Assembly: GCF_029911635.1 (NCBI RefSeq)
Contig: NZ_JARYTI010000020.1
Coordinates: 23,560 to 87,559, forward strand
Direction of reading: 5' to 3'
Length of the DNA: 64,000 nt
Source: Sphingomonas sp. AR_OL41
Lineage (GTDB): Bacteria > Pseudomonadota > Alphaproteobacteria > Sphingomonadales > Sphingomonadaceae
Shown: one piece after another, positions 9,806 through 18,671 of the stretch
Position numbering within the stretch: the first letter of the stretch is position 1
Layout: the number at the start of each line of letters is the position of its first letter
Notes under the pieces: model-generated
Seen by the model: the letters and a program-made list of their open reading frames with translations, nothing else
The model's database searches: none
What the model was told of the DNA's origin: nothing
Made by a program: the position numbers and the translations under genes

Positions 9806-11539
9806 CTAGCGCGCCTTCACATAACTACCCGGCGCATCCTCGATCGCCTTGAGCTTGCCCTTGCCCGGCTTGCGCGCACCCTTGGCGGGGACGGTCGCCG
9901 GATCCTGCCCGACCAGCCAATCGTGCCAGTCGGGCCACCAGCTGCCCTTGGTCTCGGTCGCGCCGGCGACGAACTCGGCGAGCGTCTCGGCCGGCGCTGC
10001 GTTGGTCCAATATTGATATTTGCCCAGCGCCGGCGGGTTGACGACCCCCGCGATATGCCCCGAGCCGGCGAGCACGAACCTGATCGGCCCGGCGAACTGG
10101 TGGGTGATCTTCCACACGCTCTCGGCCGGGGCAATATGGTCCTCGCGACCGGCCTGGATATAGGACGGCGTCTTGACCCGCGTCAGGTCGATCGGCGTGC
10201 CGAGCGCCGACAGGGCACCCGGCTTGACCAGCAGATTGTCGCGGTACAGGTCGGTCAGGTAACTCATGTGCCAGGCCGAGGGCAGGTTGGTCGTGTCGCT
10301 GTTCCAGTGCAGCAGGTCGAACGGCGCATAATCCTGGCCGAGCAGGTAATTGTTGGTGACATAGTTCCAGATCAGGTCGCGCCCGCGCAGCAGGTTGAAG
10401 GTCATCGCCATGTAGCGCCCGTCGAGAAACCCGTCGGGCGACAGCGATTTCAGCATGGCCAGCATCTCGTCATCGACGAAATGCAGCAGCTCGCCGGCCT
10501 GGTCGAAATCGACCTGGGCGGTGAAGAAGGTCGCGCTTTTCACCTTCTTGCCCTGCTTGCGCGCCGCCAACACGGCGAGCGTCGCGGCCAGCGTCGTGCC
10601 CGCGACGCAATAGCCGATCGTGTGCACCGCAGGCACATCGAGCAGGCTGCGGATCGTATCGATCACCTCGAGCTGCGCGGCGATGTAATCGTCCCACACG
10701 ACACGCGCCATCGACGCATCGGCTGAGCGCCACGACACCATGAAGACGGTGATGCCATGGTCGACGCACCAGCGGATGAAGCTCTTTTCCGCGGTGAGAT
10801 CGAGGATGTAGAAGCGGTTGATCCAGGGCGGGAAGATCACCAGCGGCACCGCCAGCACCGATTCGGTCGCGGGGGCATATTGAATCAGTTCGTAGAGGTC
10901 GGTGCGTCGGATGACCTTGCCCGGCGTGGTGGCAAGATTGCGCCCGACCTCGAACGCATCGGGCGCGGTCTGCGTCATCTGTCCCTTGGCCATGTCGGCC
11001 AGCATGCGCTTCAGCCCGGTGAGCAAATTCTCGCCGCCGGTTTCGATCGTCTTTTCGAGCACCAGCGGGTTGGTCGTCGGGAAATTGGACGGGCTCATCG
11101 CATCGATGAAGCCGCGCATCGCAAAGTCCAGCTGCTGCTTCTGCTTCGCATCGAGCCCGTCGAGCGACGCGACATTGTCGAGCATATAATCGGAGACGAG
11201 AAAATAACTTTGCCGGATCCAGTCGAACACCGGATTTTCGTGCCAGCGCGGATCTCGAAAGCGCTTGTCGCCGTCGTGCGACGACGGCGTGGGGACAGGC
11301 GCATGCGTCGGATCGATCATGCGTTGCCACAGGCTGAGGCTCTGATTCCAGAAGTCGCGCGTCCGCGCGAGCGTCGCGGGATCGGTCAGCCCCGGGATTG
11401 GCGGCAATGCCTCGGTCGCGACGGGTAACTCGAAGCCCTGTTCCATCACCTGCTGCTGCAGCCGGCCGAGCAGCAAGGTCCAGCGCTGCATCTCTTCCAG
11501 ACTGGGGATTGCCGAAGCCGGATCGTCGCGCCCGGCCAT
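9806..11539 (-). CDS. phaC: Class I poly(3-hydroxyalkanoate) synthase
   Basis: PhaC polymerises (R)-3-hydroxyacyl-CoA into storage polyester at the granule surface. The 577-residue product has the lipase-like box GYCVAGTT with nucleophile Cys311, the charge-relay Asp in GREDHIAP and the His in GSGHIAG. The N-terminal PhaC domain precedes the alpha/beta-hydrolase core, and length fits class I enzymes, which need no PhaE or PhaR. It stands alone here, without phaA, phaB or phasin genes. It is divergent from the aminotransferase gene. Confidence 0.93.
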   Translation of the reverse strand: MAGRDDPASAIPSLEEMQRWTLLLGRLQQQVMEQGFELPVATEALPPIPGLTDPATLARTRDFWNQSLSLWQRMIDPTHAPVPTPSSHDGDKRFRDPRWHENPVFDWIRQSYFLVSDYMLDNVASLDGLDAKQKQQLDFAMRGFIDAMSPSNFPTTNPLVLEKTIETGGENLLTGLKRMLADMAKGQMTQTAPDAFEVGRNLATTPGKVIRRTDLYELIQYAPATESVLAVPLVIFPPWINRFYILDLTAEKSFIRWCVDHGITVFMVSWRSADASMARVVWDDYIAAQLEVIDTIRSLLDVPAVHTIGYCVAGTTLAATLAVLAARKQGKKVKSATFFTAQVDFDQAGELLHFVDDEMLAMLKSLSPDGFLDGRYMAMTFNLLRGRDLIWNYVTNNYLLGQDYAPFDLLHWNSDTTNLPSAWHMSYLTDLYRDNLLVKPGALSALGTPIDLTRVKTPSYIQAGREDHIAPAESVWKITHQFAGPIRFVLAGSGHIAGVVNPPALGKYQYWTNAAPAETLAEFVAGATETKGSWWPDWHDWLVGQDPATVPAKGARKPGKGKLKAIEDAPGSYVKAR

Positions 11540-11712
11540 CAGTATCGCCGCTCGTCTGCGGCACCGCGCCAGGCCGGCGCGACCGCGCCGGGCGAAGCTG
11601 CGATCGGGACCGTCGTCATCATTTTCTCTCTCCGGCGGCGCGGCGGCGAATTTCGTGCTACATAGCGCGGCGTCGCCGCGTTGGCGACCACAGCCGAAGG
11701 CAAGATCGACCC

Positions 11713-12921
11713 ATGTCTGACGAATTCTACCGCATCCGCCGTCTGCCCCCCTATGTCATCGCCGAAGTCAACGCGATGCGGGCTCAGGCGCGGGCGGCGG
11801 GCGAGGACATCATCGATCTCGGCATGGGCAATCCCGATCTGCCGCCGCCGCAACACGTCATCGACAAATTGTGCGAAGTGGCGCGCAAGCCCGATGCGCA
11901 TGGCTATTCCGCGTCGAAGGGCATCCCCGGGCTGCGCAAGGCGCAGGCCAATTATTACGGGCGCCGTTTCGGCGTCGATCTCGACCCGGAAACCGAGGTC
12001 GTCGTGACGCTCGGTTCGAAGGAAGGCCTCGCCAATCTCGCCCAGGCGATCACCGCGCCGGGCGATGTCGTGCTCGCGCCCAACCCGAGCTACCCGATTC
12101 ACACCTTCGGCTTCATCATTGCTGGCGCAACGATTCGCAGCGTGCCGACCACGCCCGACGAGCATTATTTCGAATCGCTCGAGCGCGCGATGGCGTTCAC
12201 CGTGCCGCGTCCCAGCGTGCTGGTGATGGGCTATCCGTCGAACCCCACCGCCGAGGTCGTCGATCTCGCCTTTTACGAGCGCGTCGTCGCCTTCGCCAAG
12301 GAGCACAAGCTGTGGGTGCTGTCCGACCTGGCCTATTCCGAACTTTATTATGACGACCAGCCGACCCCCTCGATCCTGCAGGTCAAGGGCGCCAAGGACG
12401 TCGCGGTCGAGTTCACCTCGCTATCCAAGACCTATTCGATGGCCGGCTGGCGGATCGGCTTCGCGGTCGGCAACCAGAAGCTGATCGCCGCGCTGACGCG
12501 GGTGAAATCCTATCTCGATTACGGTGCGTTCACCCCGATCCAGGCCGCCGCGGTCGCCGCGATCAACGGCCCGCAGGACATCGTCGAAGCCAATCGCACG
12601 CTGTATCGCCAGCGCCGCGACGTGCTGGTCGAAAGTTTCGGCCGCGCCGGCTGGGAGATCCCCTCCCCGCGCGCCTCGATGTTCGCCTGGGCGCCGCTGC
12701 CGCCGGCGCTGCAACATCTCGGCAGCCTGGAATTTTCCAAGCAATTGCTCACCCATGCCAAGGTCGCCGTCGCACCCGGCGTGGGCTATGGCGAAAATGG
12801 CGAAGGTTATGTTCGGATCGCGATGGTCGAGAACGAGCAGCGGCTGCGCCAGGCCGCACGCAACGTGAAGCGCTATCTCACCAGCATGGGCGTCAACACC
12901 CCCGCGCAGCAGAGCGGCTAA
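11713..12921 (+). CDS. Class I/II aminotransferase (AlaC / LL-diaminopimelate aminotransferase-like)
   Basis: A 402-residue fold-type I PLP enzyme. It shows DLGMGNPDLPPP at the N-terminus, NPSYPIH, the substrate-loop Asn in GYPSNPTAE, the PLP Asp in SDLAYSELYYD and the Schiff-base lysine in SLSKTYSMAGWR. This pattern is that of AlaC/YfdZ and of proteins annotated as LL-diaminopimelate aminotransferase in alphaproteobacteria. The likely reaction is glutamate-pyruvate type transamination; DapL activity is not proven. ATG 11713 is used; the open frame upstream reads through the divergent phaC start. The DUF2061 gene follows six bases after the stop. Confidence 0.88.
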   Translation: MSDEFYRIRRLPPYVIAEVNAMRAQARAAGEDIIDLGMGNPDLPPPQHVIDKLCEVARKPDAHGYSASKGIPGLRKAQANYYGRRFGVDLDPETEVVVTLGSKEGLANLAQAITAPGDVVLAPNPSYPIHTFGFIIAGATIRSVPTTPDEHYFESLERAMAFTVPRPSVLVMGYPSNPTAEVVDLAFYERVVAFAKEHKLWVLSDLAYSELYYDDQPTPSILQVKGAKDVAVEFTSLSKTYSMAGWRIGFAVGNQKLIAALTRVKSYLDYGAFTPIQAAAVAAINGPQDIVEANRTLYRQRRDVLVESFGRAGWEIPSPRASMFAWAPLPPALQHLGSLEFSKQLLTHAKVAVAPGVGYGENGEGYVRIAMVENEQRLRQAARNVKRYLTSMGVNTPAQQSG

Positions 12922-12927
12922 GCCGCG

Positions 12928-13200
12928 ATGTTCCTGCTGCGCGGCGTCGAAAGCCACCCGCGGTCGTTCGTCAAGGCGGTGTCGTGGCGAATGCTCGGCA
13001 GCATCGACACCTTCGTGCTCGGCATGATCTTCACCGGCGGCAACGGCAAGATCGCCGGCGCGATCGCCGGCACCGAGGTGATCACCAAGATCTTCCTGTT
13101 CTATTTTCACGAACGGATCTGGTCGCTGGTGCGCTGGGGGCATCGCTTCGACGCGCCGACGCCGGACCAATCGGGAGAAGGCGCGCCGATCGCGCCGTGA
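12928..13200 (+). CDS. DUF2061 small membrane protein
   Basis: A 90-residue protein matching the DUF2061 family: SFVKAVSWRMLGSIDTFVLG, a Gly-rich turn (TGGNGKIAGAIAGTE), then a second hydrophobic helix with KIFLFYFHERIW and RWG. Two membrane segments are expected in the inner membrane. The function is unknown. The gene begins six bases after the aminotransferase stop and is probably co-transcribed with it. Confidence 0.85.
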   Translation: MFLLRGVESHPRSFVKAVSWRMLGSIDTFVLGMIFTGGNGKIAGAIAGTEVITKIFLFYFHERIWSLVRWGHRFDAPTPDQSGEGAPIAP

Positions 13201-13278
13201 ACCGGGCGCGCGATGCGACGAACCGAAGCGCCGATGGAACAGTGGCTTAACCTGGCGGTGCGATAGATCTCCGCAACC

Positions 13279-15063
13279 ATGCGATTTCCACCATCATTGC
13301 GAACGCCGGCGACGCTGCCGGCGGTGATTGCGCTGAGTTACGCGCTGCTCGCGGCGGTCGCGATCGTCCTGACGCGGCGCAGTGGCGGGATCGCGCTGAT
13401 GTGGCTGGCCAACGGACCGTTGATCGCGGCGTTGGCGACCGCCCGCTATCGACGCTGGCCGGTGCTGGTCGGTGCCGCGATGCTGGGCAGCATGGCGGCA
13501 TCGATCGCCGTCTCGCCCTTTTCCTCGGTCGGGCCGATCTTTGCCAGTGCCAATATCGGCGAGGCGGCACTTGCGGCGTGGCTCATCCGGTACTTCGCGG
13601 TCGATCGCAGCCTGTTCACCAGCGCGCCGTCGATCGGCCTGTTCGTGCTCGGTGCCGTCGTTGCCGCGCCGCTGGCCAGCGGTATTTTCGCCATGACGAC
13701 GCTCGGCATGCTACTGCCGCTCGATCCGCTCGCCACCTTGTTCGACTGGCAGCTCGGACATGGCATCGGCAATCTCATCGCGGCGCCGCTCGCGCTGCTG
13801 TTCGCGCGCAGTCGGATCAGCGGACATTTCCTGCGCGCCCGACATGGCGCCTGGCGCGCAAGCGGTTGTCTCTTGCTGGTCGCAGGCACGACCGTCGCGG
13901 TGTTCTACCAGAGCAGCCTGCCGCTGCTGTTCCTGCCGCTCGCGCCGCTGCTGGTCGCAACATTTTCGATGCAGCGCTTCGGCGCGGCCGGCGGCGTCCT
14001 GATCATCGGACTCATCGGCGGCGTGGCGACGCTCGGCGGCTCAGGTCCGATGATGCTGATCCATGGCGGCCAGGAAATTCATCTGCAATTCCTGCAATTC
14101 TATCTCGCCGTGCTGTTCCTGACCGCGATGCCGGTTGCGGCGACGCTGTGGCAGCGCGACCGGCTGACGCTGGCGTTGCGCGAGAGCGAGGCGCGATATC
14201 GCCTGCTCGCCGACAATGCGACCGACATCATGCTGACGCTCGAACCCGACGGGACGATCCGCTTCGTTTCCGCATCGGTCCTCGAACTTGGCCTGTTTTC
14301 GCCCGACACGCTGATCGGCACCAACGCGGCGGCGCTGGTGTACGAACCCGACCGCGCACGGGTGAGTGCGGTGCATGTCACCGCCTTGAAGGCGCCCGAC
14401 CGCACCTTCACGGTCGAATATCGCGCGACACGCGCCGATGGTTCGCTCGGCTGGTTCGAGGCCAATACGCGCGCGGTTTCGGGAGCCGACGGCACGGTCG
14501 GCGCCGTCGTCAGCGTGCTGCGCGTGCTCGACGGACGCAAGGAGCGCGAGGCCGAACTGGAACGCGCGGCGACAACCGACCCGCTGACCGGCCTTCTCAA
14601 CCGCACGGCCTTCCGCCGCGCCGCAGCGGAGGCGATGGCGGCGGCGCGGCATGGCATACCTTCCACGCTGGCGTTGCTCGATCTCGATCATTTCAAGGCA
14701 ATCAACGATACCTATGGCCACGCCGTGGGCGACAAAGCGCTGCTGATGGTCGCCGACCTGCTGCGCGATCGCGTCCGCGCCGGCGACGTCGTCGGGCGGG
14801 TCGGCGGCGAGGAGTTCGCGGTGCTGTTCAGCGGCCTGTCACAGACGGCGGCCGCACCGGTCTGCGATCGGATCCGCGTCGCGCTCGGCGAACAGCGCCT
14901 TCCCGGCGGCGATATCGGCGTGACGATGAGCGCCGGCCTTGCCGAGCTTTGCCCTGGCTTTGGGCTCGAGCCGATCTTCGAGGCCGCGGATCGCGCGCTT
15001 TATCGCGCCAAGGCGGCGGGGCGGAACCGGATTGCAGTGGAAAGCGATCCGCGAGGCGGCTAG
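13279..15063 (+). CDS. MASE1-PAS-GGDEF diguanylate cyclase
   Basis: A 594-residue membrane-bound signalling enzyme making cyclic di-GMP from two GTP. The first 290 residues form a MASE1-like membrane sensor (about eight helices), then a PAS domain (about 300-420) and a GGDEF domain (about 430-590). The active-site loop is GGEEF. RAGD five residues upstream fits the product-inhibition I-site (RxxD). No EAL domain is present. ATG 13279 is used. The thioesterase gene follows after 9 bases. The sensed signal is unknown. Confidence 0.9.
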   Translation: MRFPPSLRTPATLPAVIALSYALLAAVAIVLTRRSGGIALMWLANGPLIAALATARYRRWPVLVGAAMLGSMAASIAVSPFSSVGPIFASANIGEAALAAWLIRYFAVDRSLFTSAPSIGLFVLGAVVAAPLASGIFAMTTLGMLLPLDPLATLFDWQLGHGIGNLIAAPLALLFARSRISGHFLRARHGAWRASGCLLLVAGTTVAVFYQSSLPLLFLPLAPLLVATFSMQRFGAAGGVLIIGLIGGVATLGGSGPMMLIHGGQEIHLQFLQFYLAVLFLTAMPVAATLWQRDRLTLALRESEARYRLLADNATDIMLTLEPDGTIRFVSASVLELGLFSPDTLIGTNAAALVYEPDRARVSAVHVTALKAPDRTFTVEYRATRADGSLGWFEANTRAVSGADGTVGAVVSVLRVLDGRKEREAELERAATTDPLTGLLNRTAFRRAAAEAMAAARHGIPSTLALLDLDHFKAINDTYGHAVGDKALLMVADLLRDRVRAGDVVGRVGGEEFAVLFSGLSQTAAAPVCDRIRVALGEQRLPGGDIGVTMSAGLAELCPGFGLEPIFEAADRALYRAKAAGRNRIAVESDPRGG

Positions 15064-15072
15064 CGACGCGCG

Positions 15073-15501
15073 ATGACCACCTGCCCCGGCTTTGCCTTCT
15101 CCACCCGTTTCAAGGTCCGCTATGCCGAGATCGACGGCCAGAAGGTCGTCTTCAACTCGCGCTATCTCGAATATGCCGACGTCGCGGTGACCGAATTTTG
15201 GGACTGGACGGGAATCGCCGCGGCGCTCGGCCCTGTCTGGCAGGAAACCGAATTCCATGTCCGCCACACCGAGATCGACTATCTCAAGCCTTTCGTGCTC
15301 GGCGACACGGTCGAAGCGTTCGTCACCGTGACCCGGCTCGGCAATTCCAGCCTCACGCAGCGGTTCGAACTCTGTCACGGCGAAAGCGGTGCGCTTCATA
15401 CCGTCATCGAAATGGTGATCGTCAATGTGCATCTGCCGACCGGCCAGCCGGCACCGCTTGCCGCAGAAGTGCGCGCTTTCCTCGAACGCCTGATTGGGTA
15501 A
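15073..15501 (+). CDS. Acyl-CoA thioesterase (4HBT hotdog family)
   Basis: A 142-residue hotdog-fold protein. The N-terminus VRYAEIDGQKVVFNSRYLEYAD matches the 4-hydroxybenzoyl-CoA thioesterase family, where an Asp or Glu near residue 20 is catalytic; here the usual D-x-D/N-G-H-x-N appears as EIDGQKVVFN. YbgC and FadM-like proteins share this layout. The likely reaction is hydrolysis of a short or aromatic acyl-CoA in the cytoplasm; the substrate is not known. It is in line with the upstream cyclase gene and convergent with the HxlR gene, two bases away. Confidence 0.85.
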   Translation: MTTCPGFAFSTRFKVRYAEIDGQKVVFNSRYLEYADVAVTEFWDWTGIAAALGPVWQETEFHVRHTEIDYLKPFVLGDTVEAFVTVTRLGNSSLTQRFELCHGESGALHTVIEMVIVNVHLPTGQPAPLAAEVRAFLERLIG

Positions 15502-15503
15502 CG

Positions 15504-16010
15504 CTATTCGGCGGCGTTGGCGACCGGCGCGTGATCGCTGACATCTTCGCGCAACGCCCAGTGCATGTCGTGTTTGGTCAGCACGCGGCCATCCCATGAG
15601 GTCACGGCGACCGGCGCCACCGGCCGCATGTCGCGCGCATCGACCAACACCGGGCTCGCCGGCGTGCCGGTTTCCCAGCGCTCGCCCCATTGGCGCAGCG
15701 CGACCATCGTCGGGAGCAGCGCCATGCCCTTCTCGGTCAGATTATACTCGATCTTGCGGCGATCATCGGGCATCGCCTCGCGCGTCAGGATGCCGTGCTC
15801 GACCAACCGAGCCAGGCGATTTGCGAGGATATTGCGCGCGATACCCAGTTCGGACTGAAACTCCTCGAAGTGATGCAGGCCATTGAACGCGGCGCGCAGG
15901 ATCATGAACGACCAGCGTTCGCCCATCGCCTCCAGCGCCGCCGGCAAGCTGCACTTGACCAGTTCGCGCAAGGGCTCGCGGAGTTTCTCGTCCATCAATC
16001 CTCTACCCAT
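15504..16010 (-). CDS. HxlR family transcriptional regulator
   Basis: A 168-residue winged-helix regulator. The HxlR domain covers about residues 12-105: CSLPAALEAMGERWSFMILR, GIARNILANRLARLVEHGIL and the wing REAMPDDRRKIEYNLTEKG. A family-specific tail of about 60 residues follows. A second start at 15995 is possible. It is divergent from the small secreted protein gene at 16127, and the dyads in the 116-base gap are its likely operators, so autoregulation and control of the neighbour are expected. Confidence 0.9.
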   Translation of the reverse strand: MGRGLMDEKLREPLRELVKCSLPAALEAMGERWSFMILRAAFNGLHHFEEFQSELGIARNILANRLARLVEHGILTREAMPDDRRKIEYNLTEKGMALLPTMVALRQWGERWETGTPASPVLVDARDMRPVAPVAVTSWDGRVLTKHDMHWALREDVSDHAPVANAAE

Positions 16011-16063
16011 TTTTTCAGCCTATCAAATTTCCCGCCGTCATGGGAATGAAATATAAGTTTCTA

Positions 16064-16091
16064 GTTGCAACGAGCAACCTAATATACTAGG
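16064..16091 (+). promoter_or_regulatory. Dyads and -10 element in the HxlR / secreted-protein gap
   Basis: GTTGC-aacga-GCAAC (16064-16078) and CCTA-N6-TAGG (16078-16091) are adjacent inverted repeats. TATACT at 16083-16088 fits a -10 element for the rightward gene and lies within the second dyad. A further GCAACT occurs about 25 bases on. Binding by the divergent HxlR protein would block this promoter. Confidence 0.55.
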
Positions 16092-16126
16092 TAGTGATTC
16101 GCAACTGATAAAACAGGAGGTCCCCC

Positions 16127-16444
16127 ATGATCCGTTCCACCGCTCTCGTCGCCGCTGCTATCGCCACGGCCGCCCTGCTTTCGCCGATCGCAGCCAACGC
16201 CCAGGGCCAGGCCGGCTTCTACGCCGCGACCCCGGCCACCCAGCCGACGAACGCGACCATCATCACCAATGCGACGCTGTGGACGCTGCACGACGCGACC
16301 TACACCGCCAACCGTGCGCCGGAGCGCCCCAACATCCTGTGCGAACTGGTCGTGAAGCGCGTCGGCAAGCTGACCAGCTTCTCGGCCGGTGGCCAGGCGT
16401 TCGACGACGCGGCCCTCGCCAAGTGCAACGCTCGCGCCAAGTAA
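16127..16444 (+). CDS. Small secreted protein of unknown function
   Basis: A 105-residue protein with a clear signal peptide (MIRSTALVAAAIATAALL, cleavage after NAQ near residue 25). The mature part is about 80 residues and holds two cysteines (CELVVKRVG and KCNARAK at the end) that could form one disulfide in the periplasm. From memory it resembles the uncharacterised CC_3452-type family of Caulobacter and sphingomonads; this was not searched. AGGAGG precedes the start. It is divergent from the HxlR gene and is followed by a strong terminator, so it forms a single-gene unit. Confidence 0.8.
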   Translation: MIRSTALVAAAIATAALLSPIAANAQGQAGFYAATPATQPTNATIITNATLWTLHDATYTANRAPERPNILCELVVKRVGKLTSFSAGGQAFDDAALAKCNARAK

Positions 16445-16473
16445 GCTACCTCGTCCCCACGAGGCTTTACTGA

Positions 16474-16506
16474 GCCCCCTCCGCCCGGCGCGGAGGGGGC
16501 TTTTTT
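16474..16506 (+). terminator. Rho-independent terminator
   Basis: An 11-base perfect stem (GCCCCCTCCGC, 16474-16484, with GCGGAGGGGGC, 16490-16500), loop CCGGC, then six T (16501-16506). It ends the secreted-protein transcript. Confidence 0.92.
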
Positions 16507-16563
16507 CATGTGACCGCCCCTATTTTGTTGCAAAGCAACAGCCTCGAACGCCATCTTGGGCGC

Positions 16564-18660
16564 GTGTTGCGTCAATATGAACTCGTCGATCGCGTCCTGA
16601 GCTACGATCCGCAAGCCGACGAGGCGTTGCTTAACCGCGCCTATGTCTTTTCGTTACAAGCACATGGCAGCCAGAAACGCGCCTCGGGCGACCCCTATTT
16701 CAGTCATCCGATCGAAGTCGCCGGCATCCTGACCGACCTCCATCTCGACGCCGAGACGATCGCCACGGCGATCCTTCACGACACCGTCGAGGACACGGTC
16801 GCGACGCCGGAGGAGATCGAGCGCGTCTTCGGGCCCAATGTCGCGCGGCTGGTCGACGGCGTTACCAAGCTGTCGAAAATCGAGGCGCAGACCGAAAGCG
16901 AACGCGCCGCCGAGAACCTACGCAAGTTCCTGCTCGCCATGTCGGACGACATCCGCGTGCTGCTGGTAAAGCTCGCCGACCGGCTGCACAATATGCGCAC
17001 GCTCCATCATATCCCGAAGCCGGAGAAGCGCCGCCGCATCGCGCGCGAGACGATGGACATCTACGCCCCGCTCGCCGAGCGGATCGGCATGTACGAGTTC
17101 ATGAAGGAGATGCAGACGCTCGCCTTCAAGGAGCTCGAGCCCGAAGCCTATGAGTCGATCGACAAGCGGCTGACCCAGCTCAAGGAGGGCGGCGGCGACC
17201 GCATCGCCAAGATCGGCTCGGGCCTGAAGCTGCTGCTGTCGCGCGCCGGGGTCGAGGCGGACATTTCGGGCCGCGAGAAACACCCTTATTCGATCTGGAA
17301 GAAGATGGCCGAGCGGCACATCAGCTTTGAGCAACTGTCGGACATCATGGCGTTTCGCGCGATCGTGCCGACCGAGGAGGATTGCTACCGCGCGCTCGGC
17401 ATCATCCACCGGCGCTGGCCGATGGTGCCGGGGCGCTTCAAGGATTATATCTCGACCCCCAAGCGCAACGGCTATCGCTCGCTCCACACCAGCGTGATTC
17501 ATGCCGACAATACCCGCGTCGAGATCCAGATCCGCACCGAGGCGATGCACGAAGAGGCTGAGCTCGGCCTCGCCGCGCACTGGGCCTATAAGCAGAACAA
17601 GGTCCGCCCCGAGACGCAGGTGTCGTGGATCCGCGATCTCGTTGAGATTCTCGACCATGCCGAGAGCCCGGAAGAGCTGCTCGAGCATACCCGCATGGCG
17701 ATGTATCAGGATCGCATCTTCGCCTTCACGCCCAAGGGCGAACTGTACCAGTTGCCCAAGGGCGCGACGCCGATCGACTTCGCCTATGCCGTGCACACCG
17801 ATCTCGGCGACCAGGCGGTCGGCGCCAAGATCAACGGCCGCGTCGTACCGCTGCGTACCGAGATCAGCAATGGCGACCAGGTACAGATCCTGCGCTCAAA
17901 GGCGCAGGTGCCGCAAGCGGCGTGGCTCAACTTCGCGATCACCGGCAAGGCGCGCGCCTCGATCCGTCGCTTCCTGCGCATCAAGGAGCGCGAGGAGACG
18001 CAGAAACTCGGCCGCAAGCTTTATGACGACATCGTCGCGCGATTGCCGGTGCCGATCGGCCCGGAGGCGCTCAAGGCGGCGCTCAAGAAGCTGAAACTGC
18101 CCGACGAGGCGGCGTTGCTCGCCGCCGTCGCCCGCCGCCGGCTGGCCGATGCCGATGTCATGGAGGCGCTGATGCCCGGGGCCGGCGCGTCGGCCGGCGC
18201 GCCCGAGCGTGCCATGCCGCACCAGGCGGGGGCGATCTCGATCCGCGGGCTGGCGCGCGGCGTGGCGTTCGATCTCGCCGAATGCTGCCACCCGGTGCCC
18301 GGCGACCGCATCGTCGGCCTGCGCCGCCCGAACGAGGGGATCGAGGTTCATACCATCGACTGCCCCTCGCTCGCCAACAGCGACGATGCCGACTGGGTCG
18401 ACCTGTCCTGGGGCGACAAGGCCGAGGGCGCCACCGCGCGGATCGCCGTCGGGGTGAAGAACGAGCCCGGTGCGCTCGGCGTGATCGCGACGATCATCGG
18501 CCAGCAACGCGCCAACATCGTCAACATGCGGCTCGACAATCGCGACAGCGGTTTCCACACCAACACGATCGACGTCGAGGTCCACGACCTGCAGCATCTC
18601 AGCAAGCTGATGACCGCGCTGCGTGCAGCGGACGCGGTCAACAATGTCGAGCGAATCTAG
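16564..18660 (+). CDS. rsh: Bifunctional (p)ppGpp synthetase/hydrolase Rsh
   Basis: The single RelA/SpoT homologue typical of alphaproteobacteria makes and degrades (p)ppGpp in the stringent response. Order: HD hydrolase (HDTVEDT), synthetase (region with FKDYISTPKRNGYRSLHT), TGS, a His/Cys segment (AECCHPVPGDRIVG) and a C-terminal ACT domain (IAVGVKNEPGALG). Both catalytic halves look intact. GTG 16564 (protein MLRQYELVDRVL, 698 aa) is preferred because the longer GTG start at 16510 lies only four bases after the terminator T-run. Neither has a good ribosome binding site. Confidence 0.93.
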   Translation: MLRQYELVDRVLSYDPQADEALLNRAYVFSLQAHGSQKRASGDPYFSHPIEVAGILTDLHLDAETIATAILHDTVEDTVATPEEIERVFGPNVARLVDGVTKLSKIEAQTESERAAENLRKFLLAMSDDIRVLLVKLADRLHNMRTLHHIPKPEKRRRIARETMDIYAPLAERIGMYEFMKEMQTLAFKELEPEAYESIDKRLTQLKEGGGDRIAKIGSGLKLLLSRAGVEADISGREKHPYSIWKKMAERHISFEQLSDIMAFRAIVPTEEDCYRALGIIHRRWPMVPGRFKDYISTPKRNGYRSLHTSVIHADNTRVEIQIRTEAMHEEAELGLAAHWAYKQNKVRPETQVSWIRDLVEILDHAESPEELLEHTRMAMYQDRIFAFTPKGELYQLPKGATPIDFAYAVHTDLGDQAVGAKINGRVVPLRTEISNGDQVQILRSKAQVPQAAWLNFAITGKARASIRRFLRIKEREETQKLGRKLYDDIVARLPVPIGPEALKAALKKLKLPDEAALLAAVARRRLADADVMEALMPGAGASAGAPERAMPHQAGAISIRGLARGVAFDLAECCHPVPGDRIVGLRRPNEGIEVHTIDCPSLANSDDADWVDLSWGDKAEGATARIAVGVKNEPGALGVIATIIGQQRANIVNMRLDNRDSGFHTNTIDVEVHDLQHLSKLMTALRAADAVNNVERI

Positions 18661-18671
18661 CCGCGCCCGCG

